In this document: positions 37,363 to 50,100 of the stretch, piece by piece
Position numbering within the stretch: the first letter of the stretch is position 1
Layout of the letters: each line of letters starts with the position of its first letter
Assembly: GCA_013397435.1 (NCBI GenBank)
Contig: VZRG01002080.1
Coordinates: 5,630 to 69,629 of the forward strand
DNA from: Erythrocercus mccallii
Lineage: Eukaryota; Chordata; Aves; Passeriformes; Dicruridae
DNA: 64,000 bases
Reading direction: 5' to 3'
Position numbers and translations under genes: made by a program
The notes under the pieces: generated by a model
What the model was told of the DNA's origin: nothing
What the model saw: only the letters and a program-made list of their open reading frames with translations
Database searches by the model: none

Positions 37363-40300
37363 TTTCTGGAATACATATATACTACTATAGATTTTCAGAC
37401 ACTACTTCAAATAAAGTAAGTTCTACTAATGCAATCTATATTGCAACATATATGCAGGATGAAAGAAGAGGAGCATGATATAGCACCCCTCAACAGTTAC
37501 TTTTTAAAAGTGGTATTTGAAATACAGGAAATGGAAGAAGTGGAAATTAATGCAATCTTAACTCACCATCAAGAGATCATGAGTTAATTCTATTAAAATG
37601 TGACTACTGTTGCATCAAAATGAACAAACTTCCTTCAGTGTTCTGGTTAACTGAATTAAACTTTTCTTGATATAGTCTCACTTGAGGCTCAAGAATCCAT
37701 TACAAATGTCTAAACCAAGACTGGATAACATATGTCTTGTGGCTTTTTCATACTATCATTTTAATTTTAAAAATATCTCAAGAGGTAAAAAAGCAGTGAA
37801 GATAAAAATATTTCTATTAAAAGAAAAAAGAAAGAAACTGCACAATTTAATTAGCTGAGAAACCAGAGCTTTGTTAAGAGTTGTAAATATAATAAAGATT
37901 ATTGCTCAGCCACAGAAAAAAATCTCCCAGCACGCCTTTGAAGAAGGATATTTAAATTCACCAGAAAATCAATTACTGTTTGCAAGGATAACTATGAAAG
38001 TTAACAGAGAGCATTGGCAAGCGTTGTTCTCATAATCAGCCAGCAAAGTACCACAGATAAATTAATACAAAGTGTTAAGGCTTTAGAGACTATGGCTCTC
38101 CCAAAATACAGCTCAGTCACATACAGAAAATTAACAGAGGAAGGGCATAGTCAAGACTCTGAAAAAACACAGTCCACAAGTTAATATGCAAACTCTTGTT
38201 AAGTTTTGACCTTAGTGAGTATTCAAAACTCAAAATGCTTTTCAACGAAAGTATTCTCCCTCAGCTACCTCCTCTTAAGATCTCCCCTTAAGGCAACTCA
38301 TGTGCTAACTCCTCTTCATCTGAATTACAGCATGTATGGACTTGCTGAGCCATGCATACAGGAATGAAGCAGAACTTCAGCAATCTTACACCTGGACCTA
38401 AAAGGTGTATCTTAAGAAGCCTAGTGCTCTCTTCCACATTTTCCTATGAAAAGTTAAAATGGAAAGAAATACAACAAAAGAACGCTCTTAAACTCTGTAC
38501 ATTTTGAGTTTTCACAAAGTTTAGTTAGTGCAGTTCAAACGTGCCACTCAGGTGTCTCAGGTGCTTTTAGGCTGTGCCTTAGGCAATGAAAAATAATGTA
38601 CTTATCACCTCAGCAATGGGATCTTGGCTATGACGTCAGGGACTGGCCAACAGTCTCTTGGAATGGTTCAGTGACAAGTGTTCATGGATAGGAAAACCTC
38701 AGCAATTAGTAGAGGTTATCAAAGTTTTGATTTCTTTGGAGCTTGAAGATGAACTCCTGAAGAAAGCTACTGTCTGAGAAATCCATACAGAACTGATAGT
38801 CAGGAGGCCAGACTAGATGACAGTTCTCAGGGGCCTGAAAATTGCTAGAAGATACATGAATAGATATGTGAATGAACTAGAACAATGTGTTATTGTTTAT
38901 GCTGTATTCACACATTTGCACTCTGGCACATATTTGCAAACACTCCAGCTGCATTCACTATGTTAACACTCAGTGTGGCAACCAGTGGAGTTGTTAGTGA
39001 GAGCAGCCTGGAGGAGCTGCATCTTGTGATTTGAAAAGAGTATATATTTATCCCAAGGAATCAAGAATGCCTCCTTTCAGGGCTGAACTGAATTGATTGT
39101 GTGGGAAAAGTTCCCTAGAGATGAACAAAAATGCCTCCGTGTCATGGAATTACTAATAGCCTACTGGCATATTTGACAATGAATCCTGAAAGTATAGCAA
39201 TGGGGAAATGAAAGGAGTATCTCAGAATGAAACCCCAGGCAAGTCGGCTGCAATTTGTGAAGAGTAACCTCAGTACTGGGAAAAGCCCCTACTTACCATA
39301 CCTATTTCAAAATCCAAATTTTGACAGGCAAAGAGCCTAGGTGTTCTGTGCCCAGAGCTGTTAGAGTACCTGCAGAAGCTGTGTAGAGCATGCAAAGACA
39401 GAGCAAGGCATGATTCCAGAAATTCAGAATTAAAATCCTGTAGTGGAAGCCGAACACATTAAATCATGCACTTTTTGTTTCTAGAGTCTTTGTACTAGCT
39501 ATTCTCTACATCCTCAAAAACTACAGAGCACCAATGAATAATCTTAACCCCATGTTAGTGAAGCTTTTATTCATTTATTTCCTTGGTCTTCAAAGTAACA
39601 GATTTCCTGGCAGACCCTTAATTCAGAGGCCTAATCCTTCTTTCCATTTATGTGAATTCTTTGAGGAGATACTTCTGAATAGAGAATGCTCGAATTACCC
39701 TTTTCTTTGCCCTTACATCATCCTCCCATTTCTCTGCTGTTCAGCAGAGCCTGGTTCACACTCTTGAGGTACTCTCCCAGAAAGAGAGATCTTAGTAAAG
39801 GTATGGAGAACTAAAAAGCAGAGAATGCAAGAATAGCAAAGGACCAGCTTACAAAAAGGTTGTATTTAAAAGGTTGTGAAAGAGCAGGGATCAGAAGTAC
39901 AAGAGGAAGATGGATAAAGGCAGGGCTTATGCCTTATGAAATTCGGACTTCATATTCTGCTCTTACAAGTTCATTATGCAGTTTAGGGCAAAATGCTTAA
40001 AACTTAACCATGTCCAAAATTATCCTGTGATTTGCTTGTTTTTAAGCTGCTTTTGTTACAGTTCACAAGCAGCTACAGAAATAACCCAGTCACCTTATCA
40101 AGCTTTGGAGAAGGTCCAAACTACCCTGCATTCCTCTGATTCAGAAAGCCTATATATTGACAAATATTATCACTGGTATCTTCCTTCTTTAAACCAGGAA
40201 TTCCACCAGTAATAACAAAGGCTATGTTCTGTGGAACCTAAGCTTCTAACAGGCAATGACTTCAGATGCTCTTCTGCAGATGCAATAGATGTGTCTAACC

Positions 40301-40984
40301 ACATGTGACTCAATGTATGAACGGTACATGAAAACCAGAGGAATATTTCTAAAATGCTGTTAGACAAAACACTGAGCATCACACATGAACCCACCTCTCC
40401 CTCCCAGTATGGGCACCATGCAAACAGCAGAAGGCAAGCTTTCTGTGTTCCAGGAGGAAGGTGCACACTGATGGTGATGACTTCAGCCTCTGATACTTGT
40501 CCCTGCCCTTCAGAGAAATCACAGGCGTGTATGAGGGGAAAAAATGAATCGTCTCTTAAGAGCACAAAATAAGTCCTACCAGATGATTTCCACCAGACTT
40601 GTTAATGTCTGTGCAGGAAATCTGGCAGACTGCTGATCACCCTTAGGACGTGACCAGCTACACAGAACCACCGAATCTCAGAACTTAAAAACTCCTGAGA
40701 GGAACCAAACAGGTGCAGGAGGGATTTTTTTTTTTGCCTAAAAAAGGGGAAGTATTTGGTACCCATATATATTAGAAGCAGAAAACACTGTTCCTGCATT
40801 TCACAACTTACTTTAGAAGCAAAAATATTGCAGGCATTCTCACTGAAAAAACCCAAAACAAAACGCACATGTAAATGTGAACTGACAACACTATTTCACA
40901 ACCAAAATTCTATCCAAGTTGCGTATTTTAGAATATTCAGGGGAAGTGAAACAAAGGGTACCCCAATTAGCAGCCAGTTGGTGT
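37363..40984. other. Unique AT-rich noncoding DNA
   Basis: 38.64-38.85 kb ends in GGAGGCCAGACTAGATGACA, which resembles an ancient CR1 3' end on the plus strand, but too little is left to call. A T run lies at 40724-40735. No gene recognised. Confidence 0.55.
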
Positions 40985-41040
40985 TACATAATATTAATAT
41001 AATATTATTATAATAACATTCAAATAAATAAATCAAATAA
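40985..41040. repeat. AT-only low-complexity tract
   Basis: ATAATATTAATAT-type words followed by AAATAAATAAATC. Confidence 0.8.
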
Positions 41041-42094
41041 GAACACAGACACAAGGAAAATTATTATTTCATCAGTAATTTGGTATTGTTAGACTTCACC
41101 ACTTCTGACCTGCACATATTGTGTGTTCCTACATTTAGAAAAGACAATAAAAGAAAGTATCACCCTTACTTTTCTTCTACAGCAGATAATGCTTGCACTT
41201 GAACAATAACAAGAAACAGCTGGAATCAATTCAAGCAGTAGCTTGGGTTGCAAATGGAGAAAATGCAGCTTCTTGTTACATTGAGCAATTCCTGTTGCAA
41301 TTTTAATAAATACTTTAATTAGGAAAAAAACACCAACATCTCAGTTGCTGTATGAGGCTATTACATTCTTCCTGTTTTGTACACTATAAAAGTATCTGGA
41401 AATCAATATGACTCAAGCAGCACACAAAGTACTGAAAATAGAAACACCAGTCACTCAGCAGGATACAGCATCCTTGAACTTTCAAATGAGGATAGTTAAG
41501 GAAGACTAATTCCTGTAAAATATGGCACTTTCATCCAAACAATAACTTCTTTTATAGAGTTTCTAGAAAACTTTTATAATTACCATTATAAAATAGCATT
41601 AGGGAAAGCAGTATTCTACTTGGTCAGCATAAGAGACACAATTCTAGAAAAAGATTACATGTAATAGCACCTACCGAACCTTATCTCCTGTGAAGATTAC
41701 TGTCCTTTTGTAAGTCACATGAGAGACATTATAAAAAACCTGTCTTCAAAATGCAATTCATTAAGAAAATGTTTATTATTTTTCTCACTCCCTTATTGTA
41801 TTCAGCTTGGGAAAATTTTGCTGTTCCCAGAGTACTTTCCTTTTATTTCACAATACTAACTGCTTAAGTTGTCTTTTTAGGGCCATCCCTACTGTCCTGG
41901 CTACATTTCTACATCAGTCTTATCTGATTCTCACATTTTGTCATTACATTTCAGCATGTCAGTAATAGTCTAAAATTCACCTTTATTAAAAAGCTTTGAT
42001 CAAGAATATTTGATTCATCATTATAGCACCATAAAGCAACACATGGCTTGGAGGAAGATGAAAATCCCAGAGCCTGAGTTTACTCAGTGGAGGC
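41041..42094. other. Unique AT-rich noncoding DNA
   Basis: Nothing recognised. Confidence 0.65.
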
Positions 42095-42499
42095 TTGAGA
42101 GATTCTGAGTGGCTAAGAAGAAGTAAAAAACCACACAGAAGGGGACACTCAGGCTTGCTGAGGCAGGAACAGCACTGTATTTATGAAATAATGCTCCTAC
42201 TGCTTTATTCCATGAACTTGGATGTTTTCCTTGACAGCTGGATTGCAGCCAAAGGCTGCTGCCATTGGCCATGCTGCACCTCTCCAACTACATGGGGGAA
42301 CCACAATGGGGATTCCAAAGGAATTCAGAAACAGAACATTTTTTACACTTTGGCAAGGGACACTAAAAGTAGGATTTCTTGGATCTCCATTTTCATTTTA
42401 TCACATAGCCCTTCTCATAAAACATTCTTAGAAAGGCGGTCAGTGTCCAAGGAAAAGTTAAATGATAACAGACACCAATTATTCACTCCACACAGGTAA
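42095..42499 (+). other. 134-codon open frame ending in a splice-donor match (unproven)
   Basis: A frame of 134 codons starts with ATG at 42095. It closes at a TAA inside CACACAGGTAAGTTT, a near-perfect 5' splice-site consensus (CAG|GTAAGT, junction at 42495/42496). The translated product is rich in Ser, Arg, His and Cys and resembles no family I know. A second frame (42222-42431) overlaps. If transcribed, this could be a first exon of a long noncoding RNA or a cryptic exon. No promoter or CpG island is visible upstream. Confidence 0.15.
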
Positions 42500-44289
42500 G
42501 TTTCTTTGGATTTGCACCCCGTTGTATCTTGTATCTTAAAAACTAAAGAGTTATCCTTTTCAAGAATAAGTAGCAATAATACTTCATCTACTCAGTCTGT
42601 TTCAGCTTCTTTAAGATCACCCCATAAAGTTAAATTATAGTTTTGTCCTCTAGCCTCAGTTCAGATTTAAATAAAAATATGTCATGAGAATCATGGGACC
42701 TACAACATGTTGAAGTACACAGTGAAAGCCAATTTAAGTGCTAGAAATTATGTGGAAAAGTGATCTTCAGTTTTATGGATATTAAAGAAAGGCTTTATTT
42801 CTGAACATAACAGCTTCATAAAGGCAAATTCATGTTTCTTAACAATCCAGCTCTTAATATCCGTAATATCATGTCAATGTACAAAATGTCAAGAATAAAG
42901 AATACAAAAAAAATGCTAAGAATAAAAAATGAAACCATTCAGAGGACATTGGATATTTTATTTTAAAGATAAAATAACTGGGCTATATTTGTCATGCACT
43001 TCCCTCTCAGTAAGATGGTAGGGCAAATCTGAAACACTGACTGTACACTTAAGCATTCCCTAAACATTATGATATTCATGAAATACATATGTGCTAACAC
43101 GTCTTTATCTTGTAAGAGGAGTTCTTGTAACACTATTGTTCACAAACGTCACTTCTGTAAAATTGCCAGCCTGACATAAGCCTGTTTTCCTAAGACCAAA
43201 AATAACTTCTTTTGTCTATACTTGAAGTAAACAGTTTGAATCACATTTCAGTTAAATGGCTTGACTTCTTTATTTAGACTGCTTTTTCAATATATTTCAA
43301 GTGGACTTTACATACTGATCCATTTACTAAAGATGAAAAAACCCCTAAACAACAACAGAGTCACCTACTACTGTTCATTTATTCAGTAATTTCAGAGAGA
43401 AGAACTGAGTCTCTGTATGTCTCTGATGAGTCAATACAGGCTCACACACAACTAGAATTTTATCATGAGAGATGTTATTCAAAGACTTTTTTTTCTGAAA
43501 ATATAGCAAATCCATAATTTCAGAAGATCATTTTAAAAGGTGACAAAATGTGCAAGAACTCAACAGATGCAGTTTCTGTTTCTGCAATACTATTGTGTAT
43601 TAATGACAGATTTCAATATTCCAAGACTTCTAACAACTAATAAACCACTTTTATCAAAGTATGTATCTATTCAATATTGCCATTTGTTTAAACTAACAAT
43701 TCAGGTCAGCCTAGAGTGCTTTGAAGTATATGCATTTAGCATGTAAGACTCCCTTGCTTTCAGGCATGGAAGTAATCTCACCATCCAACAAAATGTACCA
43801 ACAAGAGTACAAAAAAGAGAACCAACTAATAAGCTAAAACAAAACCACAAGCAACCCAAAATTTAACAACCCAGAAAGTATAAGTCATTTTTCTCAGTAC
43901 TCCACTGAAGTGATGAATGGATAAACTTTAAGAAAATATGAAAATAAAATCCCCATGCAATTTTGAGGCAGATGCAGTAATTTTTATCTTCTGACCCTGG
44001 TGGCTCCAACTCTTTCTTACATGGATTCTCCTTGCCAGATGGTATGTAAAATCATTTTGTAGCTTTTCATCTACTCAAGGATTTACAGAATGCTCTACAT
44101 CCTGCTCTCGAAATTAGCAGGGAAGAAATTATCTTTATACCTCTCCTATTTTTTCCAAAGTTAGAAGTAAACAAATAAGAGGTTCAGATTGCTAGGCGAT
44201 GAGAACGCAAACACTGACTACACAGATGACACAAGTTTTACTATCTTATAAAGTACAGGACAAGAGTAGGAACACAGCCATTAAATTGC
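42500..44289. other. Unique AT-rich noncoding DNA
   Basis: Nothing recognised. Confidence 0.65.
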
Positions 44290-44560
44290 TGTAAACCACA
44301 GCACAGGGTACCAGTAAGACCTCATCAGAACTGAGACAGGCAAATCTGGTGATCCATTTGCAAAAAATATGATTCAAGTTGGCAGAAAAACAGGAAAAGG
44401 ATGCTAGGAGTTTCTGGGAATGAAAAGCTTATTTACATTAGCAACGAAAGTAGCCTGGCTTGCATAGGATTGCAATACAATGGCAATTAGGGAATAAAAT
44501 TGCTCTTTAAATGTCATAGAAAGCATTACAGAAAAGTCTTAGGATCAAAGATAACTCTTA
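44290..44560 (+). mobile_element. Ancient CR1 LINE fragment
   Basis: The order of landmarks follows the reptile-type CR1 ORF2 end: GTACCAGTAAGACCTCATC, then TATGATTCAAGTTGG, then GTAGCCTGGCTTG and ATAAAATTGCTCTTTAAATG. The last corresponds to the part that reads 'IALYKY' in intact elements. Frames are broken by many substitutions and small indels. It is clearly older than the CR1 immediately to the right. Confidence 0.62.
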
Positions 44561-44779
44561 CACATACACAAAAATGAGGAAAGACTTTGTAAAGAGATCA
44601 AATAAAAAAATTCATTGTTCTCAAAACACAGATACTGGTCAAAAACTTAGTTGCAACAGCAAAGGTAAACCACCCAAGTACAATAAAGCTGCATATAACA
44701 ATCACACAGCTCAAGATGTCTTTCAGTTTCATTCCACAATTATTATTTTTCCCCTTAGATGACACTTTGTTTTCGGTAT
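44561..44779. other. Spacer between two converging CR1 fragments
   Basis: AT-rich. No separate feature seen. Confidence 0.6.
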
Positions 44780-45468
44780 CAAACCCTAAAATGGTATGGC
44801 TCGGGAGGGACCCTAAAGATAACCAACTTTCAAGTCTCCTGCCATGGGAAGGAACCTCCCACCAGCCTAGGCTGCTCAAAGCCCCATTCAACCTAACTCT
44901 GAACATATCCAGAGATGGGGCATCCACCTCTGCCAGTGCCTCATCACCCTCATGGTAAAGAATTTCTTGATGATATCTTATATAAATCTACCTTCATTCC
45001 ATTTAAAACCATCCCCCACTTGTCCTGTCACTACATGTCTTTGTCGAAGGTCCTTCTCTGGCTTTCTTATAGGCCCTGTTTGGGTACATGAAGGCTGAAT
45101 AAAGTCCCCCTGGAGCCTGCTCTTTTCTAGGCTGAACCTTCCCAGCTTTCTCAGCCTTTCTTCATAGGAGAGGTGCTCCAGGTCTATGACAATTTTTGTG
45201 ACTCTCCTCAGCACTCGCTCCAGCAGGTCCATGTCCTTCCTGTGCTGGGAACCCCTGAGTTGGATGCAGCCCTGCAGGTACGGTCTCACCAGAGCAGAGC
45301 GACAGAATCCCCTCCCTCACTCTCCTGACCACACTGATTTTGACGAAGCCCAGGACACAATTGGTTTTCTGGACTGTATCCAGCTTCTCATCCAGCAGCA
45401 CTCCCAAATCCTTCATCTCTGGGCTGCTTTCAACCCATCCTCTACCAGCCTGTACTTGTGCTTAGGTA
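44780..45468 (-). mobile_element. CR1 LINE 3' half, 689 bp
   Basis: The largest CR1 copy in the window. On the minus strand it holds the end of ORF2 followed by the short 3' untranslated part. Landmarks on the plus strand include CCTAGGCTGCTCAAAGCCCC, CCACTTGTCCTGTCACTACA, TCTCAGCCTTTCTTCATAGG, GCTCCAGCAGGTCCATGTCC and GGATGCAGCCCTGCAGGTAC. It is 5'-truncated, as usual for CR1. The terminal octamer repeats are decayed, so the 3' border is approximate. Confidence 0.95.
44790..45416 (-). pseudogene. Remnant of CR1 ORF2 C-terminal region, frame-broken
   Basis: The product of an intact copy would be the endonuclease/reverse transcriptase protein that copies CR1 RNA into DNA. Only the region after the polymerase domain remains, read in three successive frames. 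The first, 45416 to about 45300, includes KDLGVLLDEKLDTVQ. The second, about 45289 to 44990, includes DMDLLERVLRRVTKI and EERLRKLGRFSLEKSR. The third, about 44927 to 44790, includes DAPSLDMFRVRLNGAL. At least two frame breaks and several stops separate them, and the polymerase active site is absent. The copy cannot encode a working protein. Confidence 0.85.
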
Positions 45469-46936
45469 TTTATATGTCAAAGTATTTATACAGCAAAAGA
45501 GATTCATGTAATCAGCATAAACATTCAAACACACAGCCATACCAGCTGCAGCAGTAAATACACTAAAGTACCACAGCCTTAATTATTACAGTATATTACT
45601 TTGCTATGAAAACAACTAAATGCTATACTAGTAGCCTCTAAGATGAAAAGAACTTATTTCACTATATGATTTGGTAACTCTTGAATCTGATTACAAAACC
45701 AGAATAACAGTAACAAAAATACAGGTCTTGATTAACTGGGGACAAGAGGGAAAAACCTGACTTTGGTAATGAACTTTAAAATGCGAGTTGTTAATATTTT
45801 AAACAAAGAAAATGGGAAAAGATCAGAGAGGTCTGCTAAGTAACCCCTAACTATACCAAAGTCTCCAAAAGATTCCCTTTCAGAGTAGGTGTCAGGACAG
45901 ATATCCATTAGCAATGAGAACTGTTACTCCAACTGAACTGTTTTATATCTAGTGAATCAGCAGGAGAAACACAGTGTTGATACACCAGCAAACACTTCTC
46001 CTCTGGGAATGGCATACAAAAGGCTGAACAACTCCTTAAATATCCACTGTTCAGTAAAACTTTCAGAATTTAAATATAAAGTATTATTCAAAATAACAAG
46101 GCTTCACAAAATGAAACCACAAGCGTAGCAGCTGTCATAATAGAAACTCATATGAAATCTCTTTGCTGTCAGTTTCTGTGAAGAAATACAAACTTTGAAG
46201 ACCAAGATTTGGATAATAACCTTGTGGACTCTCTTAGCCATTCCTATCTCTCCAATTCCTGTGTATATTTCCCTGCTCTATAACAATGGTATTACTCTTT
46301 CTCTCACACTTGTGTCCACAGTAGTTGGTAATGCAAATAATTTCCATAAACCAAAGGTTTGAGGTGTCACATAAATCATTCCATTATCGGGACTATCATA
46401 TATGTTCTGAATTGTAAAATTCAGCAATTCTAAAAAGGAGCCTATTTCAACTTGCTTCTGAAAGTAAAAAATCTTTGCAGCATAATTACTAATAAACAAT
46501 GGTAATCTATGCAGTTTCTGTGGGGGTTTATTACTGGTAGAATATTTAACCTATGTGCTGCTACTGGAAGAGACACAAGGGACTGTGACAACAACCTCTG
46601 TAGATGAGAGCAAGCATTTCTGCTTGCCAGCAGAAGCCAACTCCTCATCCAGCAGCAGCATCCAGCTGGCATATAGTATACAGAAAGCTCATGATAACCC
46701 CCATGCCTGCACCAACAGGCAGCAGTACCAGGTGTGACAGCCCCTCCCAAGGTACCAGGCTGTGCTTTACTGATTTACTACAGAGTTCTGTGTTTTCAGA
46801 AAAAACAATAAAAGCTCTTGTGACAGCAGGATCACAGTTTAACATCTGACAATGGACTCAAGTTGAAAAAGAGGAATTCAGGATAATGCTGTTCTTCAGT
46901 TACTTTGAAGACAAAATATAGAGTCCAAAGACTCAC
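45469..46936. other. Mostly unique noncoding DNA
   Basis: 46.52-46.86 kb is less AT-rich, with a 60-codon plus-strand frame carrying a Ser run from AGCAGCAGC. It ends near an AATAAA at 46807, and an old retroelement piece is possible. Otherwise nothing recognised. Confidence 0.5.
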
Positions 46937-47160
46937 GGAAAACAGAAAAAAACAAACAACAGAGCACTGATTACTCCAAAAGTGAAAATTCCAGCCCGCT
47001 TCAGAATTAGCCTGCACTGTTGAATAAGATCGGTCCATAAATATTCACCATGAAATATACTTAAGTAAAGATAGTATTTGTCCTCAGCTTTGTCAGGAAA
47101 GTGCTTAACTCCATCCTGATGGGATGTCCAACAGCAATGTGTAATAAAGATAGTCGAGAA
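46937..47160 (-). other. Exon-like 224-bp open segment (unproven)
   Basis: On the minus strand GTCTTTTCAG (AG at 47162-47161) precedes 74 open codons, and GTGAGT follows (46936-46931). The reading frame also extends upstream to a Met at 47271, where the first 35 residues are strongly hydrophobic. The segment itself ends with a hydrophobic stretch (GVISALLFVFFCF), so the frame looks like a small membrane protein with two hydrophobic ends. I know no matching family. AT-rich DNA often encodes spurious hydrophobic runs, so the case is weak. Confidence 0.15.
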
Positions 47161-50100
47161 CTGAAAAGACAAAGATGTGATTTTTAAAACAGATATTGCT
47201 CTGAGAGACAGACTAAGACTCTGCAAATTAAACATGTAGAATAGTAGCATGAGGAGAAGTCTGTTCATCATTCTTTTAAACGTTTCCTATGGCCTTTTAG
47301 GCTAGTGTTTTCATTGTCTTTAATGAAAAAACATGAAGATTGAAGAGAATAACACTTCTTATTAACCTTCAAAAAACCAGAATTGCACCGTTCATGGCAC
47401 TCAGGGCTTATGGAAATTCAGAACCTAGCAGCTGCTATAAATGATAAATTATAAGTTATAAACCAGCATACCCATATATTTTCTGGGAAAGAAAGTGTAT
47501 TCAAGCTCAAATTTCAGAACTGATTTAAAACTAAAAATGGGCCAGAGGCATATGTCAGTTTGTTTGTTTGCTTTATATTTGAATTCATTTACTTACTTAA
47601 AATCCGTTTTGCAAGTCAACAAAAGCTTGAGGGGTGGGGGAAGAATTTCCAGTAACTCAGTTTATTTTTGCAATAAATACCATCTTTATTATTAACACAA
47701 TTTTACTCATATAACAATGCCATTGTTTCTTTATCCTCCTCTCAATACTAGTCTCTAAAGTGATTATAGCTAGATAACGTACTTTAAAGGCTAGGAAATT
47801 TAAAGACTTTGTAAGAGAGGAAGAAAAATAAGGCTATTTGGTTTTCCAGTAAAAGGATGGTATTCAGAGATTTTTTTCCATGTTAAAAAACCTAGCAATT
47901 TTATATCCTCACACAATCCTGTGCTCACGGCCACAGATAAGGCAACATGATAATATTAGGCAGTGTAGTATCTTATTGTAATTGTAATGAAAACTCCAAA
48001 TACATTTTGTTTTTATCCAGACTAAGTTAACTCATACTTAACAGTGTGCCTTACACACCCATACAGGGTGCTGAAGTGATCTTTTTTAACAGAAGTTTCT
48101 GATGAGGAATCAGACAGAATAACATTTATGCTGACGTCTTAGACATTTGACTGTTACAAACATGAGTTGCTAAAAATGACACGTGCCTTGTAGCCACTGT
48201 TTCATGAATATCACTTCTCCATGGATAAACATCTTGTAAAGTTAATACAACGCTGCACACAAGTGAAATCAATTGCATATTAATTTTACTAAATTTGTAA
48301 CAAGTTTGTGACTAACAAACCTGTATCACTGTTTTTGCTTTACACTTACAATATATGTGAAGTGCAATCCAGGCAAAATACTTACACAAGCAATTTCCAC
48401 CCTCCCTGCTTTTTTCCCTCCTTCATGCAGTATCCATATAAGAAGCAAACATTTCATCACTTTTATTTTTATTTATTTTACAGTTCCTGCTACAGAGCAT
48501 CATTTAGTCACAGCAGACAAGACCTGCAGAGGACGCAGAAAATACTAGACACTCTGGAAACTGTTAGGTTGACTCTGTTTATTTTTAATGACAATTTGGT
48601 AGTATGACAATAATGACAGATTTACATGTAAATGTATTCATCCTTTTTCATATGTTTCTTTGGGAAATGGGATTTGAAACAGAACCCAAGGAATAGATTC
48701 CAATGTTCCTAGGCAAAAAAAAATAGCCGTATTCTTCTCCCTAAGCTCTGGCCCCAAGACTAAAGAGCCATCCTTGCTCCCATAAAAATGAATGGAGAAT
48801 TCTCTGATCTTCCTAAGCCAGCTTTTGTTCTTTTCAGAGACTTTCCAATAAAAAGATTTGCATTACTGTCTTCTTTCCTGAAACTTTTTCATTTTCTCCT
48901 TGGAAAAAGTCTTAGATTTTTCTCTTCTCTATAGAAGAGTGACCTCTGCAGTCAGACTCTGCAGAGCCTTTAATACTGTTCTTTAATCTCTTTTTCAGGG
49001 TCACAGATTTTGGGAGGTAGGGGTAAGGGGGATGGAGAAGAGCGGAAACAGGAAGAAAAACATAAAAAAAAGCAATAAACCTCTCAGAACTCTGATATCA
49101 AGCATTTCAAATGCAGATAGTTCCCCTTCCTTTTCTTTTTGCTACAGAATGAAAAATGGTCCCAGATTTGGAGAAAACAAAAACAAAGCCATTGCCAACA
49201 AAGGAACCATGCCACCAGCACTGAAAGAAATTTAATGCTGAAATGTTCAGAGGTGACCCCTTTCTGTAGAAAAGGATCCTGAACCTACTTCAGGCCACTA
49301 ATTGAATCAACAGTGGGATGATGCTGCCCTCTCTAGTGCATTAACAGAAGTGCTGCATACAAGACACAGGTTTTTTGTTTAGGGTTTTTTTATTTGTAGA
49401 AGAAAAAGCATCAGCTGTGTCCAGTTTCAGTTCTTCAAATGTGCACAAACTCAAATGAAGTCAGGGAAAACAGCAGCATGAAGTAATATTCAGAGAGTGC
49501 CATGAACTAAAAAACTGAAAAAATAATCTGTTTATAATAAAAGAATTGACCCAGGGCATATATTTCACAATTTGATACATTCAGAAAACTGTTACAAGAG
49601 AGATCTGTGCTCCATGGCCTTTTTCATGGTAAAACTACTAAACAGATCAAATTGCAGTCAGAGAGATTTAGTGTCAATACCCATAGAGCTGGAAAGAAAA
49701 TTTGACCCAGTAGAATGTATAGAAGGAATTTAAGAATCTCTGCCATCAGGAAATGCAAACAACAGTTGAGAATTATTTCCCGAAAAAGGCTTGCTTAAGC
49801 ATGAATTTCCATGAATTTGCTTTCACTCTCTAGCTCATTACTTCCACCTTAAACTCAAAAACACAAATACAGGTAGTGTGGTAGTGAGGTCAATGATTAC
49901 TTCCTACTTGCCACTTTATCAATTTCACTGAGAGAAGCGTGCAAATGTCGGATAGCTTCCAGAACCACTGGGGCAGTTACCATAGGTGCTTTCATATGCA
50001 GCCCAAAGACTCTATCTTGCTGCTTTGCATCATTTCCGACCAGACCACTACATGTTGCACCCAAAACATGTGCAGCCAGCTACTCCTGTATCTAAAAAAA

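Noticed and set aside
40620..40735. Possible CR1 tail near CAGAACCACCGAATCTCAG
   Set aside because: Only a few CR1-like words and no ordered landmarks.
48461..48541. Strong polypyrimidine tract plus TTTTACAG acceptor
   Set aside because: No matching donor and only a short frame ends soon after.
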